DNA from: Bacteroides sp.
GTDB lineage: Bacteria; Bacteroidota; Bacteroidia; Bacteroidales; Bacteroidaceae
NCBI GenBank assembly: GCA_030151635.1
Contig: JASLDF010000006.1
Location: 1-30,238 of the forward strand
Length of the DNA stretch: 30,238 bases
Reading direction: 5' to 3'
The notes below the pieces were generated by a model that was not told the origin of the DNA, ran no database searches, and was given only the letters and a program-made list of their open reading frames with translations. Of this stretch, positions 6,815 through 15,117 are shown piece after piece. How positions within the stretch are numbered: the stretch's first letter is position 1; each line of letters opens with the position of its first letter. A program made the position numbers and the translations under genes.

Positions 6815-7345
6815 ATGGGAAAAGTTACAGGTATATTTTTAATTGTTTTTATGGCTATCTTCTGTGGTAGTTGTAAGAATAGTGAGGTGATTGATTTTGA
6901 TCATCCTGATGTTAATTTATTTGTAAAACAGCTTAAAGCGGGAAACTACAACACGAAAAGTCCCGAAGGTTTTGTTGAGGTTCCCAACTTCAACAAGGAA
7001 CATATTCCAGCCCTTCTAGAATATGCTACCGATATGTCTCCCATTGTTATGTTCCCTTTACCACCTATCTCGTCACATGTTGTTTCTGACATCAAATTAG
7101 GAGAGTGCATGATCTGGATTGTAGAAACAATTCGTATTGGTGATTACGCTTCCTTGGGGTGCCGAATGGTTCGTGCAAATGCAGAAAATTATGAGGCACA
7201 ATATTTTTTATCAGATCAAGAGATCTTAGACGCAGTAGCTCACTATAAAGCGTGGTGGGAGAGTAATTCTCTGCCCAAAACAAGATGGTCTATTGATCCT
7301 TGTTTTGATGATCCTTTATGTGGTACCAACTATCGTTGGTGGTAA
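6815..7345 (+). CDS. Small putative lipoprotein, probably DUF4943 family
   Basis: The protein has 176 aa. Its N-terminus, MGKVTGIFLIVFMAIFCGSC, is a lipoprotein signal with a GSC lipobox at Cys20. The mature domain contains DHPDVNLFVKQLKAGNY, ALLEYATDMSPI, FPLPPISSH and LGECMIWIVETIR, a pattern I associate with the Bacteroidota family DUF4943. The C-terminus is rich in Trp and Cys (KAWWESN, CFDDPLCG, YRWW), so a disulfide in the mature periplasmic or surface domain is plausible. No enzyme motif is visible. The next gene starts 61 nt later and could be co-transcribed, because no terminator separates them. Confidence 0.65.
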   Translation: MGKVTGIFLIVFMAIFCGSCKNSEVIDFDHPDVNLFVKQLKAGNYNTKSPEGFVEVPNFNKEHIPALLEYATDMSPIVMFPLPPISSHVVSDIKLGECMIWIVETIRIGDYASLGCRMVRANAENYEAQYFLSDQEILDAVAHYKAWWESNSLPKTRWSIDPCFDDPLCGTNYRWW

Positions 7346-7376
7346 TATTTTCTCTCTTTTTAAAACTATTGAAGCC

Positions 7377-7405
7377 TCATTTTGTTGAATAGTAAAACAA
7401 AATGA
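7377..7405 (+). promoter_or_regulatory. Hairpin abutting the start codon of the FabK-like gene
   Basis: A perfect 10-bp inverted repeat, TCATTTTGTT (7377-7386) and AACAAAATGA (7396-7405), with a 9-nt loop ends one base before ATG 7407. In an mRNA starting upstream it would occupy the ribosome landing site. The stem is AT-rich, so its stability is modest. Confidence 0.45.
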
Positions 7406-7406
7406 T

Positions 7407-8345
7407 ATGAATAGAATAACATCTCTTTTCGGAATAAAATACCCTATCATTCAAGGTGGTATGGTATGGTGTAGTGGTTGGCGTTTAGCGTCTGCTGTGA
7501 GCAATGCTGGTGGTTTAGGACTTCTTGGAGCAGGTTCAATGCATCCAGAAGTATTGAGAGAACACATCCAAAAATGTAAAAAAGCAACAAATAAACCTTT
7601 TGGTATTAACGTGCCTTTGATGTATCCTGAGATTGAAAAAATCATGGATATTATTGCAGAAGAAAAGGTACCTGTTGTATTTACATCTGCTGGTAGCCCT
7701 AAAAAATGGACCCCTTTCTTGAAGAAACATGGAATTAAAGTGGTTCACGTGGTGTCTTCATCGAAATTTGCGATTAAATCGGAAGAGGCTGGAGTGGATG
7801 CAATTGTCGCTGAAGGGTTTGAGGCAGGAGGCCATAATGGTCGAGAAGAAACAACAACACTTTGCTTAATTCCCGAAGTTCGTAAAGTTACTAATATCCC
7901 ATTAATAGCTGCTGGCGGGATCGGTTCTGGACAATCTATTTTTGCAGCATCTGCATTAGGTGCAGAAGGGGTTCAGATTGGTACATTATTTGCTTTGACT
8001 GAGGAAAGTTCTGCTCACGAAGATTTTAAGAAAATGTGTGTTGGACTTGAAGAGGGAGGTACAAAACTTCACTTAAAACAATTAGCTCCTACACGTTTAG
8101 CGAAGAATAAATTTAGAGATGATGTTGAAGCTGCAGAACTAGGTGGTGCATCAGTTGAAGAATTGAGAGAACTTTTAGGCCGTGGACGTGCCAAGCGTGG
8201 TATTTTTGAAGGAAACCTTGATGAAGGCGAAATTGAAATTGGTCAAATAGCTTCTGCTTGTAACGAAATTAGATCGGTTGAGGCTGTTATGAAGCAGCTG
8301 GTGAGCGAATATAATGAGGCTCGTTCAAAAGATTATACTTGGTAA
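7407..8345 (+). CDS. FMN-dependent nitronate monooxygenase / enoyl-ACP reductase II (FabK-like)
   Basis: This is a TIM-barrel flavoprotein of 312 aa. The FMN and substrate-binding signatures are IIQGGMVWCSG (residues 14-24), AGGLGLLGAGS, PFGINVPL, EGFEAGGHNG with His143 where FabK keeps its catalytic His, IPLIAAGGIGSG and LGAEGVQIGTLF. The family contains both FabK, which reduces enoyl-ACP in fatty-acid synthesis, and nitronate monooxygenases, which oxidise alkyl nitronates. The lengths and motifs are similar. His143 and the GGHNG segment slightly favour a FabK-like reaction, but the sequence does not settle it. No other fatty-acid gene is nearby. Confidence 0.85.
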   Translation: MNRITSLFGIKYPIIQGGMVWCSGWRLASAVSNAGGLGLLGAGSMHPEVLREHIQKCKKATNKPFGINVPLMYPEIEKIMDIIAEEKVPVVFTSAGSPKKWTPFLKKHGIKVVHVVSSSKFAIKSEEAGVDAIVAEGFEAGGHNGREETTTLCLIPEVRKVTNIPLIAAGGIGSGQSIFAASALGAEGVQIGTLFALTEESSAHEDFKKMCVGLEEGGTKLHLKQLAPTRLAKNKFRDDVEAAELGGASVEELRELLGRGRAKRGIFEGNLDEGEIEIGQIASACNEIRSVEAVMKQLVSEYNEARSKDYTW

Positions 8346-8412
8346 TGACTATATAAATCCCTTTACGTGGTTCTTTATTTTAGAATCATTTTAAATTCTA
8401 CATATAATAGGC

Positions 8413-8420
8413 TATTTTTG
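8413..8420 (+). promoter_or_regulatory. Possible -7 element for the M23 peptidase gene
   Basis: TATTTTTG matches TAnnTTTG and lies 22 nt before ATG 8443. No convincing TTG is found at the usual distance upstream. An inverted repeat TAGAAT/ATTCTA (8381-8386/8395-8400) sits in that position instead. Confidence 0.4.
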
Positions 8421-8442
8421 TGTTAACTAATTAAACTTTTAA

Positions 8443-10107
8443 ATGCGAAAATTACACCTATTGCTACTACTTTTATTTTGTGGAGTAAATCTATATGCAC
8501 AAAATGAAGTACCACGTAAAGGATTTTCTTCTCCTTTCAATTTCCCATCTGTTCTAAGTGGAAATTTCGGTGAGTTACGTGAAAATCATTTTCATGGTGG
8601 TCTTGACTTTAAGACACACTATCAAACAGGTAAAAAATTATTGGCTTTAGCCGATGGTTACATCAACAGAGTACAAGTTTCTCATGATTCGGGTTATGTA
8701 GTTCATGTAACGTATAATAATGGTTTTACAACTATCAACAGACATCTTGAAGGTGTTGTTGGACGCTTGGCTAACTTTGTAGATTCGGTTCAATATACTG
8801 ATAAAAAGTGGGTGATGAATGCTTACTTTAAGCCGAATGAATATCCTGTTATAGCGGGCGAACATATTGGTTGGAGCGGTAATATGGGCTATTCATTTGC
8901 TCCTCACTTACACCTTGATGTTTACGAAACCAAATCGGGTGATTATATTGACCCTCTTCCATTTTTTGCAGACCAAATAAAAGATACGACACCTCCTCGT
9001 GCTCGAGGATTTATGCTATATCCGCAACGTAATATTGGTGTGGTGAATGATTCATCTAAATTTCAAGAAATATCGTTAACCCACTCGGATTCAATATTTG
9101 CATGGGGATCAATTGGTGTGGCCATTAAAGCTTACGACCATATGGATGGTGTAACAAACAAATATGGAGTTAAAAGTATGCTTGTCTTTGCTGATGACCA
9201 ATTAATATTTGAGAGCTTTGTTGATAGATATGCATATAATGAACATCGGTATATCAATTCATGGAGCTATAATGACTACATGAAAGCTTTTATTGAACCA
9301 GGTAATAAATTGCGCATGCTCAAGGCCCATAATAAAACCAGAGGTATTGTTGAAGTTAAGGAGAATCGTCCTTATGTATTTAAATTTGTGTTGTCTGATT
9401 ATTACAAAAATACTTCAACATATACATTAACAGTTTATGGTCGTGAACAAGTTATTCCTAAAAAAGAGTCTACTAAAATCCTAGTTTGGAATGAATATAA
9501 TCACTTCAGTTCTATGGGATTGGATTTAGCCATTCCAAGAAATCAGTTATATGCAACTACAGACCTGAATTTTAAGGTATTTCCTCGTAGCGACTATCCT
9601 AATGCACAAACTATGGTTTATCAACTCATAGATTTAGATGATTATGTTCCCTTTCATCGTTGGGCTAGACTGAAAATAAGAGTACCTGAAGATTGCACTG
9701 AGAATCGTAATAAATTGTATATTACTAGGATAACAAATAAAGGAAAATTTGTAAATGTTGGTGGAGCTTATAAAGATGGTTTTATTGAGACTACGGTTTC
9801 TAAATTAGGAACTTTTACTATTGCAGTAGATACTATCCCTCCCGTGGTTGAAGCTAAAAATAAAAATAATTGGATAAAACAAAGACAAGTTACCTTTAAG
9901 GCTAAAGATCATGAAACAGGTATTGGGTCCTATTATGGAACAATAGATGGTGAATATGCTCTGTTTTATCAAGATATAATGCCCGATGAAATTAGTTATA
10001 GAATAGATGGCAATCATTTAAAGAAAAATCAGAACCACCAGATAGTTTTAATGGTTACAGATCGAAGAGGTAATACAACAAAGGTTAAAGAAACATTTTA
10101 TTGGTAA
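8443..10107 (+). CDS. Secreted M23 (LytM-type) metallopeptidase
   Basis: This is a predicted periplasmic or exported zinc endopeptidase acting on peptidoglycan cross-bridges. The signal peptide MRKLHLLLLLLFCGVNLYAQ probably ends after AYQ-like residue 20. The LytM core is near the N-terminus: HFHGGLDF supplies His51 and Asp55, and HLHLDVY supplies His155 and His157, so all the zinc and catalytic positions are present. About 380 residues follow with beta-rich segments and no second catalytic motif; they may bind substrate or partners. The total of 554 aa is longer than a minimal LytM protein but usual for this Bacteroidota subgroup. The C69 dipeptidase gene begins 17 nt downstream, so the pair is probably one operon. 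Confidence 0.88.
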   Translation: MRKLHLLLLLLFCGVNLYAQNEVPRKGFSSPFNFPSVLSGNFGELRENHFHGGLDFKTHYQTGKKLLALADGYINRVQVSHDSGYVVHVTYNNGFTTINRHLEGVVGRLANFVDSVQYTDKKWVMNAYFKPNEYPVIAGEHIGWSGNMGYSFAPHLHLDVYETKSGDYIDPLPFFADQIKDTTPPRARGFMLYPQRNIGVVNDSSKFQEISLTHSDSIFAWGSIGVAIKAYDHMDGVTNKYGVKSMLVFADDQLIFESFVDRYAYNEHRYINSWSYNDYMKAFIEPGNKLRMLKAHNKTRGIVEVKENRPYVFKFVLSDYYKNTSTYTLTVYGREQVIPKKESTKILVWNEYNHFSSMGLDLAIPRNQLYATTDLNFKVFPRSDYPNAQTMVYQLIDLDDYVPFHRWARLKIRVPEDCTENRNKLYITRITNKGKFVNVGGAYKDGFIETTVSKLGTFTIAVDTIPPVVEAKNKNNWIKQRQVTFKAKDHETGIGSYYGTIDGEYALFYQDIMPDEISYRIDGNHLKKNQNHQIVLMVTDRRGNTTKVKETFYW

Positions 10108-10124
10108 TTTAAAATCTAAAATAT

Positions 10125-11759
10125 ATGAAGAAAATTTATTTAACGGCAGTCTTCCTATTTGCAGCAATAGCTGGTGCAATCGCTTGTACTAACTTAATTG
10201 TAGGAAAGAAAGCGTCTGTTGATGGATCAACTATTGTATCTTATTCTGCAGACTCGTATGGTATGTTTGGAGAGTTGTATCATTTCCCAGCTGCTAAATA
10301 CCCTAAGGGTGCTAAGCTAGAAGTATATGATTGGGAAACAAACGCTCTTAATGGCATTATTGATCAGGTTAGAGAAACGTACAATGTAATTGGTAACATG
10401 AATGAGTATCAGGTTACCATTGCAGAAACGACCTTTGGTGGTCGCCCTGAATTAGTTGATACAACTGCAATTATTGATTATGGTAGCTTGATTTACATTG
10501 CTCTTCAACGTTCAAGAACAGCAAAAGAAGCTGTTAAAGTCATGACTAATCTAGTTCAAGAATATGGTTTCAAAAGTAGTGGAGAGTCATTTACTGTGGC
10601 TGATCCTGATGAAATCTGGATTCTAGAAATGATTGGTAAAGGACCTGGTATTCGTGGTGCTGTTTGGGTTGCTGTACGCGTGCCAGATGATGCAATTTCT
10701 GCTCATGCTAACCAATCTCGTATTCATAAATTTAACATGAATGATAAGGATAATTGTCTTTACTCATCAGATGTAATTTCATTTGCTCGTGAAAAAGGTT
10801 ACTTCAGCGGTATCAATAAAGACTTTAGTTTCTCAAATGCATATGCTCCTTTGGATTTTGGTGCACGTCGTTTCTGTGAAGCACGTGTTTGGAGTTATTT
10901 CAATATGTTCACTGATAAAGGGCAAGAGCTTCTTCCATATATTCAAGGCGATACAGATGAGCCAATGCCTTTATTTATGAAGCCTAAAAAGAAAGTTTCT
11001 GTTCAAGATGTAAGGGATGCCATGCGTGACCATTATGAGGGAACTGCTTTAGACTTTAGTAAAGATTTTGGTGCAGGTCCTTATCAAGCTCCATATCGTT
11101 TATCTCCACTAAGTTTTACGTATGAAGGGGAGGATTACTTTAATGAGCGTCCAATTTCTACTCAACAAAGTGCTTTTGTTTTCGTTTCTCAAATGAGAAG
11201 TTTCCTGCCTGATGCAATTGGTGGAGTCCTTTGGTTTGGTCTTGATGATGCAAATATGACTGTTTTATCTCCAGTTTATTGTAATACAAACGAAGTGCCT
11301 CATAGTTATGCTAGAAATGGTGCAGATTACATCACCTTCTCTTGGGATAATGCTTTCTGGATGTATAACTGGGTGGCTAATATGGTTTATCCTCGTTATA
11401 GCCTAATGATTGGTGACTTGAAGAAAGTCCAAAAAGAGGTTGAAGACTATTATGAGATGAATCAATCTGGAATTGAGAAAGTAGCTGCAGAACTTCATGC
11501 AAAAGATCCTCAAAAAGCTAGAGATTTCTTAACTCAATACACTAAAGTAAGTGCTCAGTATGCATTTGATTCTTGGAAAAAATTAGGAGAATACTTAATT
11601 GTTAAACATAATGATGGTGTTTTGACTAAAACAAATGCAGATGGTTCATTTATGAGAAATGCAATTGGGGAACCTGCAGGTGTTACTAGACCAGGATACT
11701 CAGAAGACTTCAAAAAAGAATATATCAAACAAACTGGCGAACGCTATAAAGTGAAATAA
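10125..11759 (+). CDS. C69 family dipeptidase (PepD-like Ntn hydrolase)
   Basis: This is a 544 aa Ntn-fold peptidase that cleaves dipeptides. The N-terminus, MKKIYLTAVFLFAAIAGAIAC, combines a signal peptide with Cys21, which becomes the nucleophilic N-terminal residue after cleavage (CTNLIVGKKASVDGST is the family hallmark). Further C69 features are IAETTFGGR, ESFTVADPDEIWILEMIG, AVRVPDDAISAHANQSRI, RRFCEARVW and ANMVYPRYS. Export is expected, so it would work outside the cytoplasm. It lies 17 nt after an M23 endopeptidase, which suggests joint degradation of wall or dietary peptides (inference). A terminator follows. Confidence 0.92.
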   Translation: MKKIYLTAVFLFAAIAGAIACTNLIVGKKASVDGSTIVSYSADSYGMFGELYHFPAAKYPKGAKLEVYDWETNALNGIIDQVRETYNVIGNMNEYQVTIAETTFGGRPELVDTTAIIDYGSLIYIALQRSRTAKEAVKVMTNLVQEYGFKSSGESFTVADPDEIWILEMIGKGPGIRGAVWVAVRVPDDAISAHANQSRIHKFNMNDKDNCLYSSDVISFAREKGYFSGINKDFSFSNAYAPLDFGARRFCEARVWSYFNMFTDKGQELLPYIQGDTDEPMPLFMKPKKKVSVQDVRDAMRDHYEGTALDFSKDFGAGPYQAPYRLSPLSFTYEGEDYFNERPISTQQSAFVFVSQMRSFLPDAIGGVLWFGLDDANMTVLSPVYCNTNEVPHSYARNGADYITFSWDNAFWMYNWVANMVYPRYSLMIGDLKKVQKEVEDYYEMNQSGIEKVAAELHAKDPQKARDFLTQYTKVSAQYAFDSWKKLGEYLIVKHNDGVLTKTNADGSFMRNAIGEPAGVTRPGYSEDFKKEYIKQTGERYKVK

Positions 11760-11783
11760 TTTGATATAAAAACAACTTTAAGG

Positions 11784-11822
11784 ATACCTTTCCATAGAAC
11801 TTTTTATGGAAAGGTATTTTTA
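11784..11822 (+). terminator. Terminator of the M23-C69 operon
   Basis: A 13-bp perfect stem, ATACCTTTCCATA (11784-11796) and TATGGAAAGGTAT (11805-11817), is followed by TTTTTATT. Confidence 0.88.
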
Positions 11823-11828
11823 TTAGTT

Positions 11829-11836
11829 TATATTTG
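11829..11836 (+). promoter_or_regulatory. Possible -7 element for the phosphohexomutase gene
   Basis: TATATTTG matches TAnnTTTG and lies 48 nt before ATG 11885, directly after a terminator. The -33 region would fall inside the terminator stem and shows no TTG. Confidence 0.4.
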
Positions 11837-11884
11837 TATCTACGAAAGATTACTAACATTGTACAAATTAATAATATAATAATT

Positions 11885-13627
11885 ATGAAAAATCAAGAAC
11901 TCATCCAATCGGTTGAAGCGAAAGCTAAAGAGTGGTTGTCTCCTGCATATGATGCTGAGACTCAAGCTGAAGTGAAAAGAATGATGGAAGGTGAAGATAA
12001 GACAGAACTTATCGAGTCTTTCTATAAGGACCTAGAGTTCGGTACAGGTGGTTTGAGAGGAATTATGGGTGCTGGAACAAATCGTATGAACATTTATACG
12101 GTTGGTGGTGCTACTCAAGGTCTTTCTAACTACTTGAATAAAAACTTCAAAGACCTAGATCAAATTTCTGTTGCTGTAGGACATGATTGTCGTAACAATA
12201 GCCGTAAATTTGCTGAAATTACTGCAAATGTATTCTCTGCAAATGGTATCAAGGTATATTTGTTTGAAGATTTAAGACCTACTCCTGAAGTTTCTTTTGC
12301 TATTCGTCACTTAGGTTGTCAAAGTGGTGTTATGGTTACTGCTTCTCACAATCCTAAAATTTATAATGGTTACAAAGCATATTGGGACGATGGTGCTCAA
12401 GTATTAGCTCCACACGATAAAGGTATCATTGCAGAGGTTGATCAAGTTAAACCTGAAGATATTAAATTTAAGGGAAATCCTGAATTAATTGAAATCATTG
12501 GTGAAGATATTGATAAACTATTCTTAGATGCTGTTCAAAAGATTTCAATCAATCCTGATGCAATTAAGAGACACAAGGATCTTAAAATTGTTTATACTCC
12601 AATTCATGGTACGGGTGTTGTTATCATTCCAAGAGCTCTGAAAATGTGGGGCTTTGAAAATGTAATCCATGTTCCAGAACAAGATGTTGTAAGTGGTGAT
12701 TTCCCAACTGTAGTATCTCCAAATCCAGAAGAGCCTGCAGCTTTATCAATGGCTGTGAAACGTGCTCAAGAAACGAATGCAGACTTAGTGATGGCTAGTG
12801 ATCCTGATGCCGATCGTATTGGTATTGCTTGTAAAGATGAAAAAGGAGAGTGGGTGCTTATCAACGGTAACCAAACCTGTATGATGTATCTTTACTACAT
12901 TTTAACTCAATATAAAGCAACTGGTAAATTGAAAGGCAACGAATTTGTTGTGAAAACAATTGTAACCACAGAGCTTATTAAAGTGATTGCTGATAAAATG
13001 GGTATTGATATGCTGGATAGCTATACCGGTTTTAAGTGGATTGCTCGTGAAATTCGTATCCGTGAGGGTAAAAACAAATACATCGGTGGTGGTGAAGAAA
13101 GCTTTGGTTTCCTTGCTGGTGACTTTGTTCGTGATAAAGATTCAGTTTCTGCTTGTTGTTTAATCAGTGAAATCGCTGCTTGGGCAAAAGATAATGGTAA
13201 GACTCTTTATGAATTGTTGCAAGATATCTATATTGAATTTGGTTTCTCTAGAGAAAGAGGTATCAGTGTAGTAAGACAAGGTAAGAGTGGTGCGGAAGAG
13301 ATTAAAGCAATGATGGAAAAATTCCGTCACAACCCTCCAAAAGAATTAGGAGGTTCAAAAATTGTTCTTTATAAAGACTTCGAAACTTTGGAAGCAAAAG
13401 ATGATAAAGGTAATGTTACTAAAATGGATATGCCTGATACATCTAACGTTCTTCAATACATGACAGAAGATCAAACTAAGGTTTCTATTCGTCCTTCAGG
13501 AACTGAACCTAAAATTAAGTTCTATATGGAAGTGAAAGGTTCAATGAAATCAAGAACAGATTACAAACAAGCAAACGCAGATGCTGATGCTAAGATTGAT
13601 CGTATTGTTAAAGAACTAGGTATCTAA
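11885..13627 (+). CDS. Phosphoglucomutase/phosphomannomutase (alpha-D-phosphohexomutase)
   Basis: The enzyme interconverts hexose 1-phosphates and 6-phosphates in the cytoplasm. The 580 aa protein has all four domain signatures: FGTGGLRGIMG, the phosphoserine loop TASHNP with Ser154, the metal loop DPDADR (residues 306-311), the sugar-binding GGEESFG, and the phosphate-binding RPSGTEP beginning at residue 536. ATG 11885 is chosen. An upstream in-frame TTG at 11834 lies inside the likely promoter and would add residues unlike the family N-terminus. Whether glucose or mannose phosphate is preferred cannot be told. It is a single-gene unit with a promoter-like box before it and a strong terminator after it. 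Confidence 0.95.
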   Translation: MKNQELIQSVEAKAKEWLSPAYDAETQAEVKRMMEGEDKTELIESFYKDLEFGTGGLRGIMGAGTNRMNIYTVGGATQGLSNYLNKNFKDLDQISVAVGHDCRNNSRKFAEITANVFSANGIKVYLFEDLRPTPEVSFAIRHLGCQSGVMVTASHNPKIYNGYKAYWDDGAQVLAPHDKGIIAEVDQVKPEDIKFKGNPELIEIIGEDIDKLFLDAVQKISINPDAIKRHKDLKIVYTPIHGTGVVIIPRALKMWGFENVIHVPEQDVVSGDFPTVVSPNPEEPAALSMAVKRAQETNADLVMASDPDADRIGIACKDEKGEWVLINGNQTCMMYLYYILTQYKATGKLKGNEFVVKTIVTTELIKVIADKMGIDMLDSYTGFKWIAREIRIREGKNKYIGGGEESFGFLAGDFVRDKDSVSACCLISEIAAWAKDNGKTLYELLQDIYIEFGFSRERGISVVRQGKSGAEEIKAMMEKFRHNPPKELGGSKIVLYKDFETLEAKDDKGNVTKMDMPDTSNVLQYMTEDQTKVSIRPSGTEPKIKFYMEVKGSMKSRTDYKQANADADAKIDRIVKELGI

Positions 13628-13646
13628 TTCTTTACGATAAAATATA

Positions 13647-13683
13647 AAAACAGCGAATTAACTAAAGGTTAATTCGCTGTTTT
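13647..13683. terminator. Bidirectional terminator between the phosphohexomutase gene and nudC
   Basis: A 16-bp perfect inverted repeat (13647-13662 and 13668-13683) contains ACAGCGAATTAAC in its left arm and a 5-nt loop. The A-run on the left and T-run on the right suit both strands. Confidence 0.9.
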
Positions 13684-13716
13684 ATTTAGAATATATTTGA
13701 TTCAATTAAGTAAAGC

Positions 13717-14517
13717 TTATTTTAGGTATATACCTTTTGTTTCAAGCCACCAATCAATCATTTTACGGGCTAAACTAAGTTTCTTGGGTAGCTCTGGTAA
13801 ACTGTCTTTATGATAAAATTGAGCACTACGAAGCTCTGTTTCTTGAACTTCTATTTCTCCAGAATCATAATCGGCTATAAAGCCTACCATTAATCCAGAA
13901 GGGTAGGGCCAAGTTTGACTTCCGAAGTATTGAATGTTTTTAACTTTGATATGTGTTTCTTCATAAACTTCACGTTCAACACACTCTTCTAATGTTTCTC
14001 CAACCTCTAAGAACCCTGCTACCAATCCATGGAACTTGCCACGGAAGTTATGGGCTCTAGCCAAGAGTAGTTCATCATCTTTCTTAATCAATACAATCAT
14101 AGCGGTATTGATTTGTGGATATTGTTCTTTACCACAGTTTGGACACTTCTTCATAATTGGAGAGTGTTGTTCTGTTTTAGTTCCACATGCCGAACAAAAT
14201 TTACTGTTCTTATCCCAGAAGTTAAATTGAAAAGCCATCCCTGCAGCTTTATAGAGATCGAGAGGTAAATAGAAATAAGAATCTCTTAAATCTAGAAATC
14301 TGTACTCTTTATATTCTGAAGGAATTTCTTCAGCGTCCACTTCAAGTGTGACACATTGAAGTCCATTGATAGATTCAAAATGATGTTCCTGTATCTCTTC
14401 GCTAATTTTTAAAAACGCAGGAATTTTAGATGGCACATTAGTTTTGCCATCTTCGGTGATTGTTAGTACTTTATTTTGAAAAAAAATGAACCACCAATTT
14501 TTATCTTGATAATTCAT
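13717..14517 (-). CDS. nudC: NADH pyrophosphatase (Nudix hydrolase NudC family)
   Basis: The enzyme hydrolyses NAD(H) to NMN(H) and AMP. Related NudC proteins also remove NAD caps from RNA. The 266 aa protein shows a zinc ribbon (Cys108, Cys111, Cys125, Cys128). It has a Nudix box, with Gly168, Glu174, Arg182-Glu183 and Glu186-Glu187, although the usual late Gly is Thr-His. The diagnostic motif SQTWPYPSGLM (residues 200-210) corresponds to SQPWPFPxS and marks NAD(H)-specific members. It starts 2 nt after the cdd stop codon, so it is translated from the same mRNA as cdd. The extended N-terminal domain (1-100) is normal for NudC. Confidence 0.94.
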   Translation of the reverse strand: MNYQDKNWWFIFFQNKVLTITEDGKTNVPSKIPAFLKISEEIQEHHFESINGLQCVTLEVDAEEIPSEYKEYRFLDLRDSYFYLPLDLYKAAGMAFQFNFWDKNSKFCSACGTKTEQHSPIMKKCPNCGKEQYPQINTAMIVLIKKDDELLLARAHNFRGKFHGLVAGFLEVGETLEECVEREVYEETHIKVKNIQYFGSQTWPYPSGLMVGFIADYDSGEIEVQETELRSAQFYHKDSLPELPKKLSLARKMIDWWLETKGIYLK

Positions 14518-14519
14518 AA

Positions 14520-14999
14520 TTAATCCATCGCGCTAGCTTCGAACGAAAGAGGTAATAGGTTTGCAATACCATGGCATTCATAAATCTCATCTTCTCCGTA
14601 CAATAAAATACGTATTGTGTGATTGTATCTCTTTTCTGTTTCTAAAATAACCTGTCTGCAAGATCCGCAAGGAGGAATTGGAGAACTTAAAAAGTGTTTT
14701 GAATTGTGTGCAGCTACTGCAAGGGTTTCCACAGCTTGGTCTGGGTACTGAGAGTTCGCATAGAACAATGTGGTACGTTCTGCACAAGTTCCAGAGGGGT
14801 ATGCAGCATTTTCCTGGTTGCTACCTGTTACTACAACACCGTTTGAAAGTAGAGCTGCGGCACCGACAGCGAAATTTGAGTATGGTGCATAGCTACTATC
14901 ACAAGCTTTTTTAGCTTGGTCTATCAGCTTTTTATCTTCTACAGAAAGCTCATCATAATGATAAACTTTGAATTCTGATTTAATAGTTAGATCTTTCAT
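14520..14999 (-). CDS. cdd: Cytidine deaminase
   Basis: It deaminates cytidine and deoxycytidine to uridine forms in pyrimidine salvage. The 159 aa protein is a single-domain, tetrameric-type enzyme. Zinc ligands and the catalytic Glu are visible in TCAERTT (Cys72, Glu74) and PPCGSCRQV (Cys111, Cys114). YAPYSNFAVGAA is the typical substrate-side motif and NQENAAYPSG precedes the active site. First gene of a cdd-nudC operon, with a well-formed promoter about 40 nt upstream. Confidence 0.96.
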   Translation of the reverse strand: MKDLTIKSEFKVYHYDELSVEDKKLIDQAKKACDSSYAPYSNFAVGAAALLSNGVVVTGSNQENAAYPSGTCAERTTLFYANSQYPDQAVETLAVAAHNSKHFLSSPIPPCGSCRQVILETEKRYNHTIRILLYGEDEIYECHGIANLLPLSFEASAMD

Positions 15000-15040
15000 A
15001 TAGCTCCAATATCTATTATAGTGTAATTATCGTTACTATA

Positions 15041-15070
15041 CAAAGTTAAAAAAGAGATTGATATTCCCAA
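15041..15070 (-). promoter_or_regulatory. Promoter of the cdd-nudC operon
   Basis: On the minus strand TTG (15070-15068) and TAACTTTG (15048-15041) are separated by 19 nt, a full match to the Bacteroidota consensus. The cdd start lies about 40 nt downstream. Confidence 0.7.
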
Positions 15071-15117
15071 TTATTTTGTTGTAATTTGTAGTTCCACTTA
15101 ATATCAATTAAACGTAT

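Noticed and set aside
11834..11884. N-terminal extension of the phosphohexomutase from a TTG at 11834
   Set aside because: The TTG lies within the likely -7 promoter box, and the added residues do not resemble the family. ATG 11885 gives a normal N-terminus.
14678..14914. 78-codon plus-strand frame opposite cdd
   Set aside because: It lies wholly within the well-supported cdd gene, with no promoter and no recognisable protein features.
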